From Paenibacillus pectinilyticus (GTDB lineage Bacteria > Bacillota > Bacilli > Paenibacillales > NBRC-103111), in the NCBI RefSeq assembly GCF_001700435.1, contig NZ_LYPC01000022.1:124001-188000 (forward strand): a stretch of 64,000 bases of DNA. Direction: 5' to 3'. Below the pieces are notes generated by a model, which saw nothing but the letters and a program-made list of their open reading frames with translations, ran no database searches and had not been told where the DNA came from. The stretch's first letter is position 1; each line of letters begins with the position of its first letter. A program made the translations under genes and the position numbers. Positions 1-8,855 of the stretch are shown here, one piece after another.

Positions 1-1211
1 ACATTGTAATTGTGAATCCAGGTGTATTAAGTACAACCGGCATGGATTTCCACGGCGTTTTCATGGCGACCGTACTAGCCAGCATTATTGCTACACTCAT
101 CATGGGGATTTTTGCGAACTACCCGATTGTGATCGCGCCAGGTATGGGGTTAAATGCTTATTTTGCATTTACTGTGGTAGGAGGTAACGGCGTAGCATGG
201 CAGGTTGCTCTTGGCGCTGTATTCGTAGCAGGCCTACTGTTCGTCGTACTGTCACTAACAAGCATTCGATATGTTTTGCTCGATGCAATCCCTACAAGCT
301 TGAAACATGCGATCACCGCTGGTATCGGGCTATTTATCACATTCATTGGTTTGCAAAATGCAAAAATCATTGTCGCCTCGCCCGCAACTTTACTCACATT
401 AGGCAACTTAAGAGAGCCTATGACCGCATTGACATTACTTGGCTTGATTATTTCCTTAGTATTACTTGCATATCAAGTGCGCGGCTACTTGTTCTTCGGC
501 ATGCTGATCACTGCAATTCTTGCATGGTTGGTCGGATTGCTGACGCTACCGAACAGCTTTGTTGCTGTACCTTCTGGACTAGTAGCGACAGCTTTTCAGC
601 TAGATATTAAGGGAGTTTTCTCGGGAGGCTTATATGCCGTCATATTTACGTTTTTGTTAATCACGTTGTTCGACACAACGGGTACGATGTTAGGTGTAGC
701 CGAACAGGCGGGTCTTCTCCAAGATAACAAATTCCCACGCTCACGAGGCGCACTGCTGGCTGATGCCGTCGGCACGACGACTGGCGCTCTTCTTGGCACG
801 AGTCCGACGTCGGCTTATATTGAATCCAGCTCTGGCGTTGCGGTTGGGGGGAGAACGGGCTTAACGGCTGTCGTGGTATGCATATTGCTTGCGTTAACCT
901 TGTTGTTTTCACCCATTATCGCGGTGCTGGCAAGTATTCCAGCAATAACCGCGCCTACGCTAATTATTGTCGGTTTTCTCATGATGAATGTGCTGCGCAA
1001 AATCGAGTGGCAAGACCTGGAGGAAGCCTTCCCAGCTTTCTTAATTGTTGTTCTCATGCCGCTAACGTATAGCATTGCGACTGGTATTGGGATTGGATTC
1101 ATCGTCTATCCGATTCTCAAGTTCGTTCGCGGGAAGCGGAGGGATGTTCATCCGATTTTCTATTTGTTTGCGGTGTTGTTTTTTATTCAGATCGTCTTTT
1201 TCACGCATTAA
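1..1211 (+). CDS. pbuG: NCS2/AzgA-family purine permease (5'-truncated by window edge)
   Basis: Integral membrane permease expected to import hypoxanthine/guanine or adenine by proton symport. The frame is open to the first base of the window: codons before the GTG at 12 read I-V-I-V and continue the family's 'YILFVNPNILS' segment, so the start and about 30 residues lie outside. The visible 400 residues carry the family signature NYPIVIAPGMGLNAYFAFTV near the N-terminus and GTSPTSAYIESSSGVAVGGR in the second half, with about a dozen hydrophobic helices. Family members are about 430-440 residues, so little is missing. The family assignment is firm. The exact base specificity (PbuG or PbuO) cannot be read from sequence. 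No terminator was recognised directly downstream. Confidence 0.9.
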   Translation, partial: IVIVNPGVLSTTGMDFHGVFMATVLASIIATLIMGIFANYPIVIAPGMGLNAYFAFTVVGGNGVAWQVALGAVFVAGLLFVVLSLTSIRYVLLDAIPTSLKHAITAGIGLFITFIGLQNAKIIVASPATLLTLGNLREPMTALTLLGLIISLVLLAYQVRGYLFFGMLITAILAWLVGLLTLPNSFVAVPSGLVATAFQLDIKGVFSGGLYAVIFTFLLITLFDTTGTMLGVAEQAGLLQDNKFPRSRGALLADAVGTTTGALLGTSPTSAYIESSSGVAVGGRTGLTAVVVCILLALTLLFSPIIAVLASIPAITAPTLIIVGFLMMNVLRKIEWQDLEEAFPAFLIVVLMPLTYSIATGIGIGFIVYPILKFVRGKRRDVHPIFYLFAVLFFIQIVFFTH

Positions 1212-1326
1212 TGTGTAAAATAGTGTGAGGATATCTGCACAAATATATTGAATATTTATACAAAATATCGCATAATCATTCTATCTGATTTTACACCAAC
1301 TTTAGATGTTGTTGTGGGGGGATAGA

Positions 1327-1935
1327 ATGATTTTAACCTGTGAATCTAACCAAGTAGAAGATTATTTATGTGAATCCAAAGAAGTGGATTATCGCTCCGA
1401 TGCAATTCGAGGCAAAGCGGAAGAACTGTTCGCCAAAGCTTTAGACGAAATTGACTTTGTACGTAAATCCTTTGAATTTGTTCGAGATGAGATCTCACAT
1501 TCGTGGGATATTCAAAGCTCACGAGTCACATGCCGTGCATCGGAAGTACTCCATTTTAAAGAAGGCATCTGTTATGCGAAATCTAATTTGCTGTGTGCTA
1601 TTTTGAGAAGTAAAGGTCTGCCTACAGGCTTCTGCTATCAGCGACTGACCTTGGGCGATATGCCTGAATCGGGGTACTGTCTGCATGCTTTGAATGCCGT
1701 CTATCTTCAATCGGTAGGCAAATGGATTCGCCTTGACGCACGTGGCAATAAGCCAGGTATTCAAGCGGAGTTTGCGCTGGAAGAAGAGAAGTTGGCCTTC
1801 TCGGTAAGAGCCGCTTACGACGAAATTGATTATCCTCTCATCTACTCCCGTCCAAATCCGGATACAATGAGTGTCTTGCAGCACGCTACGGATTGTATAA
1901 CCATGTATAACGAAGGGTTACCAACTAGCTTATAG
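1327..1935 (+). CDS. transglutaminase-like cysteine protease-fold protein
   Basis: A 202-residue cytosolic protein of the transglutaminase-like superfamily. The catalytic triad is visible: Cys in EGICYAKSNLLCAILRSKG, His in YCLHALNAVYL and Asp in KWIRLDARGN, in the usual Cys-His-Asp order. An in-frame ATG exists at 1306, but the ribosome site TGGGGGGA lies between it and the ATG at 1327, so 1327 is chosen. There is no signal peptide. Such stand-alone domains act as peptidases or amidases and the substrate here is unknown. The gene stands alone between the permease and a small membrane protein on the same strand. Confidence 0.8.
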   Translation: MILTCESNQVEDYLCESKEVDYRSDAIRGKAEELFAKALDEIDFVRKSFEFVRDEISHSWDIQSSRVTCRASEVLHFKEGICYAKSNLLCAILRSKGLPTGFCYQRLTLGDMPESGYCLHALNAVYLQSVGKWIRLDARGNKPGIQAEFALEEEKLAFSVRAAYDEIDYPLIYSRPNPDTMSVLQHATDCITMYNEGLPTSL

Positions 1936-2023
1936 TTGAAATTTTACAGGTAACAAGGACTTAACTCATTGACAGCGAATACAATAAATGTAAAATAATT
2001 CGCGGAGATGAGGATGGTACTAC

Positions 2024-2416
2024 ATGACCTTTTTCGGACTTTTCTTTTTGATTATCCTAGTAGGCATCATTGTCAGTCTAATTAGCAAAGCAACGGGATC
2101 CAGCGGAAATAATCACAATATGGATTCAACATCCCATCCCAATATGAATAATGATGCACATCGGCACGTACAAACGCATATGGAACTGCACAATCAACAA
2201 ATGAACAATTCAGTCGTGAATGATTTAATTTCGAATAATCAAGTAACAGCTCCCACGGCAACAAGTTATGAGGCTGGTAATTCATGGAGTTCTGACACTG
2301 GCAGCAGTGGAACATCGGATACGAGCAGTGGCGGAAGTTTCGATAGCGGTAGTAGTGGTGGGTTTGATAGTGGCGGTGGGGGCAGCAGTGATAGTGGGAC
2401 AAATAGTAGTAATTAG
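2024..2416 (+). CDS. small single-TM protein with Asn/His-rich and Ser/Gly-rich tail
   Basis: A 130-residue protein of unknown function. Residues 1-23 form one hydrophobic segment (MTFFGLFFLIILVGIIVSLI) that could be a membrane anchor. The middle is Asn/His/Met-rich. The last 45 residues are nearly all Gly, Ser, Asp and Thr in S-G-G-x-x-D-S-G type repeats. A purine-rich GAGATGAGGATGG precedes the ATG, and an intrinsic terminator begins directly after the stop codon. The composition of the tail suggests an exposed flexible or surface-adhesive segment. No domain was recognised. Confidence 0.65.
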   Translation: MTFFGLFFLIILVGIIVSLISKATGSSGNNHNMDSTSHPNMNNDAHRHVQTHMELHNQQMNNSVVNDLISNNQVTAPTATSYEAGNSWSSDTGSSGTSDTSSGGSFDSGSSGGFDSGGGGSSDSGTNSSN

Positions 2417-2441
2417 AGAATCCGAGGGGATTCTTTTTTTT
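2417..2441 (+). terminator. intrinsic terminator
   Basis: AGAATCC/GGATTCT 7-bp stem with a 4-nt loop, followed by eight T. It starts one base after the stop of the preceding small membrane protein. Confidence 0.85.
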
Positions 2442-2563
2442 GTGTGTGGATCGTCGACAATGAAATGACGTATACACGAGTTTCTATGCAGTGAACCGTA
2501 TGGAATAGATAGTGTAAGTCATTGCAGCATGATTCTCGTAAATAGGTTATCCCCCCTGATTAG

Positions 2564-2596
2564 CACCACGTTCCTCCAGGATCGTGGTGTTTTTTG
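2564..2596 (+). terminator. intrinsic terminator in a gene-poor stretch
   Basis: CACCACG at 2564-2570 pairs with CGTGGTG at 2583-2589 around a 12-nt loop, followed by seven T. No gene lies between this hairpin and the terminator at 2417-2441, so either a second backup terminator or the end of a short unrecognised transcript is present. Confidence 0.75.
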
Positions 2597-2724
2597 CCTG
2601 ATAGAGTAGGAGACTTTCCAGGAAGATGAAAGACAGTTTCCATTTTAGCCACCTATGGTAGGTTGTAATTTTTAAATTTTTGGTTGTAAAACGCTGTATT
2701 CTTAGGAGCAATCTCCACGTAATA

Positions 2725-2756
2725 TTGACATTAAAGCGCTACCAAATAAGTATGAT
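2725..2756 (+). promoter_or_regulatory. candidate promoter with cre/LacI-type operator for the GH127 gene
   Basis: TTGACA at 2725-2730 can serve as -35 and TAAGTA near 2747 as -10 (16-bp spacer). Between them lies TTAAAGCGCTACC (2731-2743), built on the palindrome AGCGCT and resembling catabolite-responsive or LacI-family operators (consensus near TGAAAGCGCTTTCA). A sugar-utilisation gene with its own ribosome site starts about 30 nt downstream, which fits this position. The match is by eye. Confidence 0.5.
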
Positions 2757-2781
2757 TCAATCGATAAAGGGGCTACCAAAC

Positions 2782-4746
2782 ATGGGGAATATGGAAATCT
2801 CTAGACCGCTGCCACTGAAACAAATTGATATAGATGACGATTTTTGGTCTGGATATATTCAGTTAGTTCGAAACGTTGTTGTTCCTTATCAATGGGAAGC
2901 ATTAAATGATCGCATTGATGGTGCTGCGCCCAGTCATGCCATTCGTAATTTTAAGATTGCAGCAGGGCTTGAGCAAGGTGAGTTTTATGGCATGGTATTT
3001 CAGGATAGCGACGTCGCGAAATGGCTTGAAGCGGTAAGCTATCTCTTAGAAACGGGACAGGATCCTGAATTGGAACGCGTGGCGGATGAGATCATTGACA
3101 TTATTGCTAACGCGCAGCAAATTGACGGTTATTTAAACACTTATTTTACACTCAAAGAACCAGCGGGCAAGTGGTCTAACCTAGCAGAATGTCATGAGCT
3201 ATATTGTGCGGGGCATATGATTGAAGCCGCAGTTGCTTATTATCATGCAACGGGTAAAAGAAAAATTTTGGATGTAGCTTGTCGTTTGGCCGACTGTATT
3301 GATACTGTTTTTGGTCCTGAAGCAGGGAAAATACAGGGTTATGATGGTCATCAAGAGATTGAACTCGCACTGGTGAAATTATATCATGTGACCGGTGATG
3401 GAAAGTACTTGATCTTGAGTCAATTTTTTCTCGATGAACGTGGTAAAGAGCCTAATTTCTATGAATTAGAATACATACGCCGCGGTCAGACCAAACATTT
3501 TCCCATGCTCGATATGGTGTTTGATCGCTCTTATAGTCAATCGCATTTACCAGTTCGCAGCCAGGAATCGGCCGAGGGTCATGCTGTGCGAATTGTCTAT
3601 ATGTGTTCTGGCATGGCTGATGTGGCCGCCGAAACTGGCGATAAAGCGTTACTCAATGCTTGTAGAGTCTTATGGAATAATATCGTGTCCAAGCGTATGT
3701 ACATAACTGGAGCCATTGGGTCCATGGCACATGGAGAATCATTCTCACTTGATTATGACTTACCAAGTGATACGGCATATGCGGAAACTTGCGCTTCCAT
3801 TGGATTAATATTCTTCGCACAACGCATGCTGCAGATCGAAGCAAAAAGCGAGTATGCAGATGTAATGGAACAAGCTCTCTATAACACAGTAATCAGTAGT
3901 ATTTCGAAGGATGGCAGGCATTTCTTTTATGTAAATCCGCTTGAAGTTTGGCCCGAAGCATCGGATAAAAATAAAGGCTTTAGTCATGTGAAGCCAGAGC
4001 GGCAAGGCTGGTTTGGTTGTGCTTGCTGTCCGCCTAATATTGCTAGATTTCTTGCTTCATTGGGGCGTTATATCTATTCGCTCAAAGACAGAACCATCTA
4101 TACGCACTTGTACATAGGCAGCTTGATGAAATTTGATATAGATGGCAGTGAGATCATTCTCAAACAGTGCTCGAATTTCCCTTGGGATGGGAAGGTTAGT
4201 TTTGAAGTTTCGCTTGATAAAGAGACGGAATTTACATTAGCACTGCGCATCCCCGGGTGGAGCGGAGGTGCAGAGATTCATGTGAATGGCACGCGCATAG
4301 CTTGGGAAGATGATGTCATTGACGGCTATGTGTACATCCCAAGGACTTGGCAACCTGGGGATACGATAGAACTTCATTTTCCAATGACCGTAAGCTGGAT
4401 GAAAGGCCACCCGTTAGTTCGCGAAACGATAGGGAAAGTCGCCTTGCAGCGAGGACCGATCGTTTATTGCTTAGAAGAAGCAGATAACGGAGCGAATTTG
4501 CATCACATTGTCCTTAAACAACTCACAAGTCAATGCGATTCTTTTGATGAGAATTTACTGGGAGGTGTGCTGACAATTACCGCTTCTGCACATCGCGTAC
4601 AAACGGAAAGTTGGGGAGCTCAGCTTTATAAAGCGAATGAGTTGACGACCACAGAGGCCGTAAATGTGACATTCATTCCATACTTTTCATGGGCAAACCG
4701 TGGACGAGGTGAAATGACCGTTTGGGTTAGAACCGAGTCAATCTAA
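2782..4746 (+). CDS. GH127 beta-L-arabinofuranosidase-family glycoside hydrolase
   Basis: A 654-residue intracellular enzyme of glycoside hydrolase family 127 (DUF1680), which removes beta-linked L-arabinofuranose units with a zinc-coordinated cysteine nucleophile. The zinc/catalytic set of the reference enzyme HypBA1 is visible: Glu335 and Cys337 in YAETCASIG, and Cys415-Cys416 in the signature CACCPPN. The order and spacing match HypBA1 (Glu338, Cys340, Cys417, Cys418). The frame is open upstream to 2680, but AAAGGGG at 2766-2772 lies 9 nt before the ATG at 2782, so that start is preferred over TTG 2680 and ATG 2752. There is no signal peptide, so it likely acts on imported oligosaccharides. 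It is monocistronic between two terminators. Confidence 0.9.
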   Translation: MGNMEISRPLPLKQIDIDDDFWSGYIQLVRNVVVPYQWEALNDRIDGAAPSHAIRNFKIAAGLEQGEFYGMVFQDSDVAKWLEAVSYLLETGQDPELERVADEIIDIIANAQQIDGYLNTYFTLKEPAGKWSNLAECHELYCAGHMIEAAVAYYHATGKRKILDVACRLADCIDTVFGPEAGKIQGYDGHQEIELALVKLYHVTGDGKYLILSQFFLDERGKEPNFYELEYIRRGQTKHFPMLDMVFDRSYSQSHLPVRSQESAEGHAVRIVYMCSGMADVAAETGDKALLNACRVLWNNIVSKRMYITGAIGSMAHGESFSLDYDLPSDTAYAETCASIGLIFFAQRMLQIEAKSEYADVMEQALYNTVISSISKDGRHFFYVNPLEVWPEASDKNKGFSHVKPERQGWFGCACCPPNIARFLASLGRYIYSLKDRTIYTHLYIGSLMKFDIDGSEIILKQCSNFPWDGKVSFEVSLDKETEFTLALRIPGWSGGAEIHVNGTRIAWEDDVIDGYVYIPRTWQPGDTIELHFPMTVSWMKGHPLVRETIGKVALQRGPIVYCLEEADNGANLHHIVLKQLTSQCDSFDENLLGGVLTITASAHRVQTESWGAQLYKANELTTTEAVNVTFIPYFSWANRGRGEMTVWVRTESI

Positions 4747-4787
4747 GCGTTTTCTAGCGCTATACCTTCATTTATAAAGTCGCAAAA

Positions 4788-4826
4788 AACCTTCCCTGCC
4801 AATTCTTCATTGGTGCGGAAGGTTTA
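4788..4826. terminator. bidirectional intrinsic terminator
   Basis: AACCTTCC (4788-4795) pairs with GGAAGGTT (4817-4824), extended inward by a wobble-containing stem around TCTTC. A-rich and T-rich flanks serve both the GH127 gene and the convergent glycosyltransferase gene. Confidence 0.8.
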
Positions 4827-4850
4827 TTTGTTAGAAGCTTTACTATTCAA

Positions 4851-5777
4851 TTATAGTGACCGCTTCTGAATCACATCCCACAAGGTGTGAACATAAGTAT
4901 CAATTGAGAACCAACGTTCATCGATTTGAACGCTCACATTATTTTCCACCATATCAATGGCTTCTCTAGGGTTGAGCAGGTCATATCTAGGGCTGTACAT
5001 CTCGGTAAATGGCGGCAAATGATGACGACCCTTGGGCGCGATTGGGGTAGCTCCAAGCAATTGCGCTTCGTATAAAGCTAAAGTAAGGCTGCCGCCAATG
5101 GTGACGGAAACCGCTGCCGTAGCTTTAGAGAGTAATTGATAATACTCAGCATGCGGAAGTCTCCCGACTTCAATCCCTAATTCGCGCCACATGGCGACTG
5201 GATAATGCGATAAAGGACTCACGGGTGAAGCTATCACAACGCGATAGCCCAAATCCATAAATTCAAATGCCAATCGGACGGAGAGATAAGGTTGATAAAA
5301 TTCATTCATTCGACCTGGGAATACAATTAATTTCTCTCTTTGCGTTGAAACATCGATACTTCCAAGTGTAGCATTCACATAGTCATGATCATAGGGAAAG
5401 CCAGCAGCGACTACGTCGACATCTGAACCTGCGGGTAAGCATCTTTGGCCCCATGGAACCATACTGGGATTGGTGTAGAAAATAGCTTTTAAAGAAGGAT
5501 GCTTGAAGATCCATAACGATTCTAGATCTAATACGTTGGTGAAGGGATTCCACACATCGTGCTCTTGAATATAGAGGTTTTCAGGAGCGGGATCTGCCTC
5601 CTTGATTTGATCAAAAAGGGTATATCGTGTAATTAATACAGGCTGTTGTAAATCAGTGGGCAGATCAGGTGAGAAGAGATAGGGTATTCCTGCCGATTCT
5701 AGCCCTTTTTTTAAACCACTTAAATAGTTTGGATACCACGCGGTCTCATCTTTTTCATCTACGAGTACATGCAGCAT
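4851..5777 (-). CDS. glycosyltransferase-like protein (GT-B fold)
   Basis: A 308-residue cytosolic protein resembling group-1 glycosyltransferases. The C-terminal half has the GT-B donor-domain pattern: a beta-strand KLIVFPGR, the loop GYRVVIASPVSPL, and GGSLTLALYEAQLLGATPIAPK, which corresponds to the family's E-x7-E-like nucleotide-sugar site with Glu followed by a Gly-x-Pro-hydrophobic-Ala turn. The N-terminal half (VLVDEKDETAWYPNYLSGLKKG) would bind the acceptor. Donor and acceptor are unknown. GGAGG lies upstream of the ATG. It is divergent from the APH-like gene and convergent with GH127. Confidence 0.6.
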   Translation of the reverse strand: MLHVLVDEKDETAWYPNYLSGLKKGLESAGIPYLFSPDLPTDLQQPVLITRYTLFDQIKEADPAPENLYIQEHDVWNPFTNVLDLESLWIFKHPSLKAIFYTNPSMVPWGQRCLPAGSDVDVVAAGFPYDHDYVNATLGSIDVSTQREKLIVFPGRMNEFYQPYLSVRLAFEFMDLGYRVVIASPVSPLSHYPVAMWRELGIEVGRLPHAEYYQLLSKATAAVSVTIGGSLTLALYEAQLLGATPIAPKGRHHLPPFTEMYSPRYDLLNPREAIDMVENNVSVQIDERWFSIDTYVHTLWDVIQKRSL

Positions 5778-5916
5778 GAGGGAAGGCCTCCATTGGGAAC
5801 AATTTCTGAATCACTATGCCCAATATATCATATTTATGGTAGGAGATCATATCTGCGCGTATCTCTATAATGATTATGGTATAATTTACATCTAGTCACT
5901 AAAGGTGGTGTGCATC

Positions 5917-6879
5917 ATGGACAATCAGAAGGACATAATCTTCTCCGATTCGGGCGAGGTAACGAACGGAATTCCTCATAGTAAAGAAATAATTTATGTC
6001 GGCCGTAATGGGAATCGTATCGAACGGGTTCGTTTGGAGTTGAAGGCTCCTATAACCAGTTATATTTATAAACCGTTAACGAATTATTCTAGTATTGGGA
6101 AAGAAGTGTGGGTTCAAGAACATATCAGCTCCCGCATTCCCGAAGTGCGCGTTCCTCAGATCAGCTACTACTCGAAATCCAATGACCCTGAACATTACTG
6201 GATGGTTTTAGAAGATCTCGGTGAAGTGGAACATCCGTTCGGTGTTGACGTACTGCTGAAAACAGCTGAATTGATCCCCTATTGGCACAGGTTGCCGAAG
6301 GAGCTTGTTCCGGATGCATTCATGGGGCATTCACCTCTGGTGAATGAGTTGCAGCTTTTTTTTGAAGAGAAATCAGCAGTTATGAAACCTATCTTAGAGA
6401 AGCATGGATTCACTTCAGACGAACTTGCCTACATTTATGGTGATATGCTGACCCTGCTTCCTTTTGAAAGCGAAACGGTTATTTCGCATGGCGATTTATA
6501 TCCTTTAAATATAGCGGAAATAGATCATGAGCTTATCATTTTTGATTGGGAATATATACATAAGAATAGTGTGTTCTGGGATCTATACTCCCTGATGGAT
6601 ATTACAAGTCCGCAATATCGGAGACCTGTTCTCGATCAGACTTCCCGTATCGATGTACTTACAAGGTATTTGACCGCTCGTCAAAAACTGGAATTTCCTA
6701 CAAAGCTAAGCTTTATCCGTGATTATCATACATTTAGTGCTTTATACACGCTATGGCTGCTCGTATTAATTGAAGGTGATCTTGCTCATGATAAACACGA
6801 TAGATCAGCTTTACTGCAGCAACAGCAAGAATCTATCGGCATTATGAAGGCCTTATTAAATTATCTTATGAGCGTTTAA
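5917..6879 (+). CDS. aminoglycoside phosphotransferase (APH)-fold kinase
   Basis: A 320-residue protein kinase-like phosphotransferase. The catalytic loop reads HGDLYPLN (Brenner motif HxDxxxxN) and the metal-binding segment follows as IIFDWEYIH, both characteristic of the APH/choline-kinase superfamily. ATG 5917 is preferred to GTG 5905 because AAAGGTGGTG lies just before it. TATAAT at 5880-5885 could be the -10 box. The small-molecule substrate is unknown and nothing in the sequence marks it specifically as an antibiotic-resistance enzyme. Neighbours are unrelated, so the context does not help. Confidence 0.75.
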   Translation: MDNQKDIIFSDSGEVTNGIPHSKEIIYVGRNGNRIERVRLELKAPITSYIYKPLTNYSSIGKEVWVQEHISSRIPEVRVPQISYYSKSNDPEHYWMVLEDLGEVEHPFGVDVLLKTAELIPYWHRLPKELVPDAFMGHSPLVNELQLFFEEKSAVMKPILEKHGFTSDELAYIYGDMLTLLPFESETVISHGDLYPLNIAEIDHELIIFDWEYIHKNSVFWDLYSLMDITSPQYRRPVLDQTSRIDVLTRYLTARQKLEFPTKLSFIRDYHTFSALYTLWLLVLIEGDLAHDKHDRSALLQQQQESIGIMKALLNYLMSV

Positions 6880-6914
6880 ACCTACACAGTTAGACAGGTA
6901 AATAGGAAAATCAG

Positions 6915-6950
6915 AAGGTGACCCGCGTGCATACGTTTGGGTCATTTCCT
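6915..6950 (+). terminator. possible terminator hairpin
   Basis: GAAGGTGACCC pairs with GGGTCATTTCC (with G-T pairs) around a 12-nt loop. It is followed by only three T, so termination is plausible but weak. Confidence 0.35.
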
Positions 6951-7065
6951 TTGAAAAGATGGGGCAATTTGTGGGAGCTATTTCCAAAGAAAAAATAGCA
7001 TGCAAAATTCGACAAATCTGATTTATAATAAGGTAACTAAATGACTGTTGAGGGAGCAAGTAAGC

Positions 7066-8820
7066 ATGTTTGCATCATTGGATAGATTCCCACTTAAAAC
7101 CATTTTAATCTTTTTAATCGCAATTATTAGTATGAATATAACGTATTTCCAACATTCCAAAACACTACTCGTGAATCATCAGAAAGAGAAAATCAACATT
7201 TTTACCTCTACCATCTCAACGGATATTGTTAAACAAAGTGAAGGTGAAGCCTCCTTTGATGAAATGCTTGCGCGAGATCTACGAACTGCCGCGGTTACGA
7301 TTCAGAAGTCTTTAAACCCTGACTTTCATCAAGTCACCAATGAGCAGCTAGTCGAATTAGCAAAGCAGCTTAATCTAGACGGCATTACTTTATTTGAGAG
7401 GCGCGATGATGACCTTGTTGGGGTCAGATCATCCGATCCCAAGGAAATTAATGCAAGTTCGAAGACGTGGGGAATTGTGTACGATGCACAAATTCAGTTA
7501 ACGGACCGCAAGGTGGTTGACGTTGGGACCGGACTTACGCTGGATCACTATTGGAGCGGCCCTATCGACACCGCCTCAACCGATGTCACCAACATACGGA
7601 AGTGGGGCGAATATTATGATGGAACGACGAATTACCTTATTAACCCCTATGTGAATGTGAAGAATAGTCTTGAACTGTATCGGTCAAAAGTAGGCGTGGA
7701 TGTGAGTATCCATGAACTGCTCCAGAGTAATAAAGAAAATTTACTTGAGATTGGCGTCTTAAACCCGGAGAAATTGTTCGAAACGGGACCTACACCCAAT
7801 GATCGAGGTAGTTGGTATTCCGAGCGGTTAGTTGTAAACGGTTCCTATCAATTTCGTGATGAAACCGAAGGGGATAAAATAAAAGAAGCGATTAATACAA
7901 ACACAACCGTTTTCTACTATACGACATTCAATGGGAAATCGATTTTAAAAAGTGTTACGCCTATCGATACCACGAATTTAAAGTATAAGCGGGAGAATTT
8001 GCCTAAAATTGTGATGGTTGCCACCGACTATAGTCAAGTTCAACATACGTTGACTGAACAGTTTAAGGGTGTATTTTTCTTTATGTGTATTGTGACATTA
8101 CTGGTGTGTGTCGTCATCATGATCTTATTTACAGTGACTCGTAAGAAGAACGAAGGCGCCGTTAAAACGGTTCAGGATGTGTATCTCGATAACATTAATT
8201 CCATTGTTCAATCCATTAAGGAACAAAAACACGATATTATTAATCATATAACGACCATATCTTGGATGATCAAGTTGAAGAAATACGAGAGCTTGCAGGA
8301 TTATATAACCCCTTTAATTCAGGAAGCCAAAACGATGGAATACAAAATTAAAGCGGTCGAAATCAACGATCCTGCATTAAGCGGAATTATACAGGCCAAA
8401 CTAGCTCAGTCTGAAGTTCATAACATCGATATGCAAGTTGAGTTTTCCAATATGGAGAATTTGCGCCTCACCGCGATTAAAACGACGGACTTGGTGCGCA
8501 TTCTAAGTAATTTGATTGATAATGCGTTTGATGCTACGATCGAATTGCCAGCTACGGAACGAAAAGTGTTGGTCGAAGGAACCGTGCAAGCCAATCAGTT
8601 TGTCATTAAGGTACAAAATTCTTGTTATCCGGTTAGTCCGAATATTTATTCTCGCATATTTGAATCGGGTTTCTCTACGAAAAATGCCAAAAAAAATAAA
8701 GGCCTAGGTCTTCATATCATCAAACAATTAATTGAACGATATAAGGGTACGATTGATTTTTCGAGTCATGAAGAAGGAGTTACCTTCTCCATTGTAATCC
8801 CACTCAAACATGACAAGTAA
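7066..8820 (+). CDS. orphan sensor histidine kinase with Spo0B/DcuS-type dimerisation helix
   Basis: A 584-residue membrane sensor kinase. A first TM helix at about residues 10-30, a large extracytoplasmic sensor region (about 35-330) and a second TM helix (about 340-365, FFFMCIVTLLVCVVIMILF) precede the cytoplasmic core. The phosphoacceptor region reads EQKHDIINHITTISW (His389), the Spo0B_a-type motif R/K-H-D-x-x-N-H of DcuS/CitA and AgrC-like kinases. The HATPase shows the N box LSNLIDNAFDA and the G box KNKGLGLHIIKQL. GAGGGAG 9 nt before ATG 7066 sets the start. No response regulator is adjacent. The sensor region does not look like a plain PAS/Cache to me. Confidence 0.85.
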   Translation: MFASLDRFPLKTILIFLIAIISMNITYFQHSKTLLVNHQKEKINIFTSTISTDIVKQSEGEASFDEMLARDLRTAAVTIQKSLNPDFHQVTNEQLVELAKQLNLDGITLFERRDDDLVGVRSSDPKEINASSKTWGIVYDAQIQLTDRKVVDVGTGLTLDHYWSGPIDTASTDVTNIRKWGEYYDGTTNYLINPYVNVKNSLELYRSKVGVDVSIHELLQSNKENLLEIGVLNPEKLFETGPTPNDRGSWYSERLVVNGSYQFRDETEGDKIKEAINTNTTVFYYTTFNGKSILKSVTPIDTTNLKYKRENLPKIVMVATDYSQVQHTLTEQFKGVFFFMCIVTLLVCVVIMILFTVTRKKNEGAVKTVQDVYLDNINSIVQSIKEQKHDIINHITTISWMIKLKKYESLQDYITPLIQEAKTMEYKIKAVEINDPALSGIIQAKLAQSEVHNIDMQVEFSNMENLRLTAIKTTDLVRILSNLIDNAFDATIELPATERKVLVEGTVQANQFVIKVQNSCYPVSPNIYSRIFESGFSTKNAKKNKGLGLHIIKQLIERYKGTIDFSSHEEGVTFSIVIPLKHDK

Positions 8821-8855
8821 TCAGTCTCAATACCAGTAAGATGGAGGTGCTCGTT

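Noticed and set aside
8841-8843. ATG as the start of the GNAT gene
   Set aside because: The ATG is part of the AGATGGAGGTG ribosome site. TTG 8856 is properly spaced.
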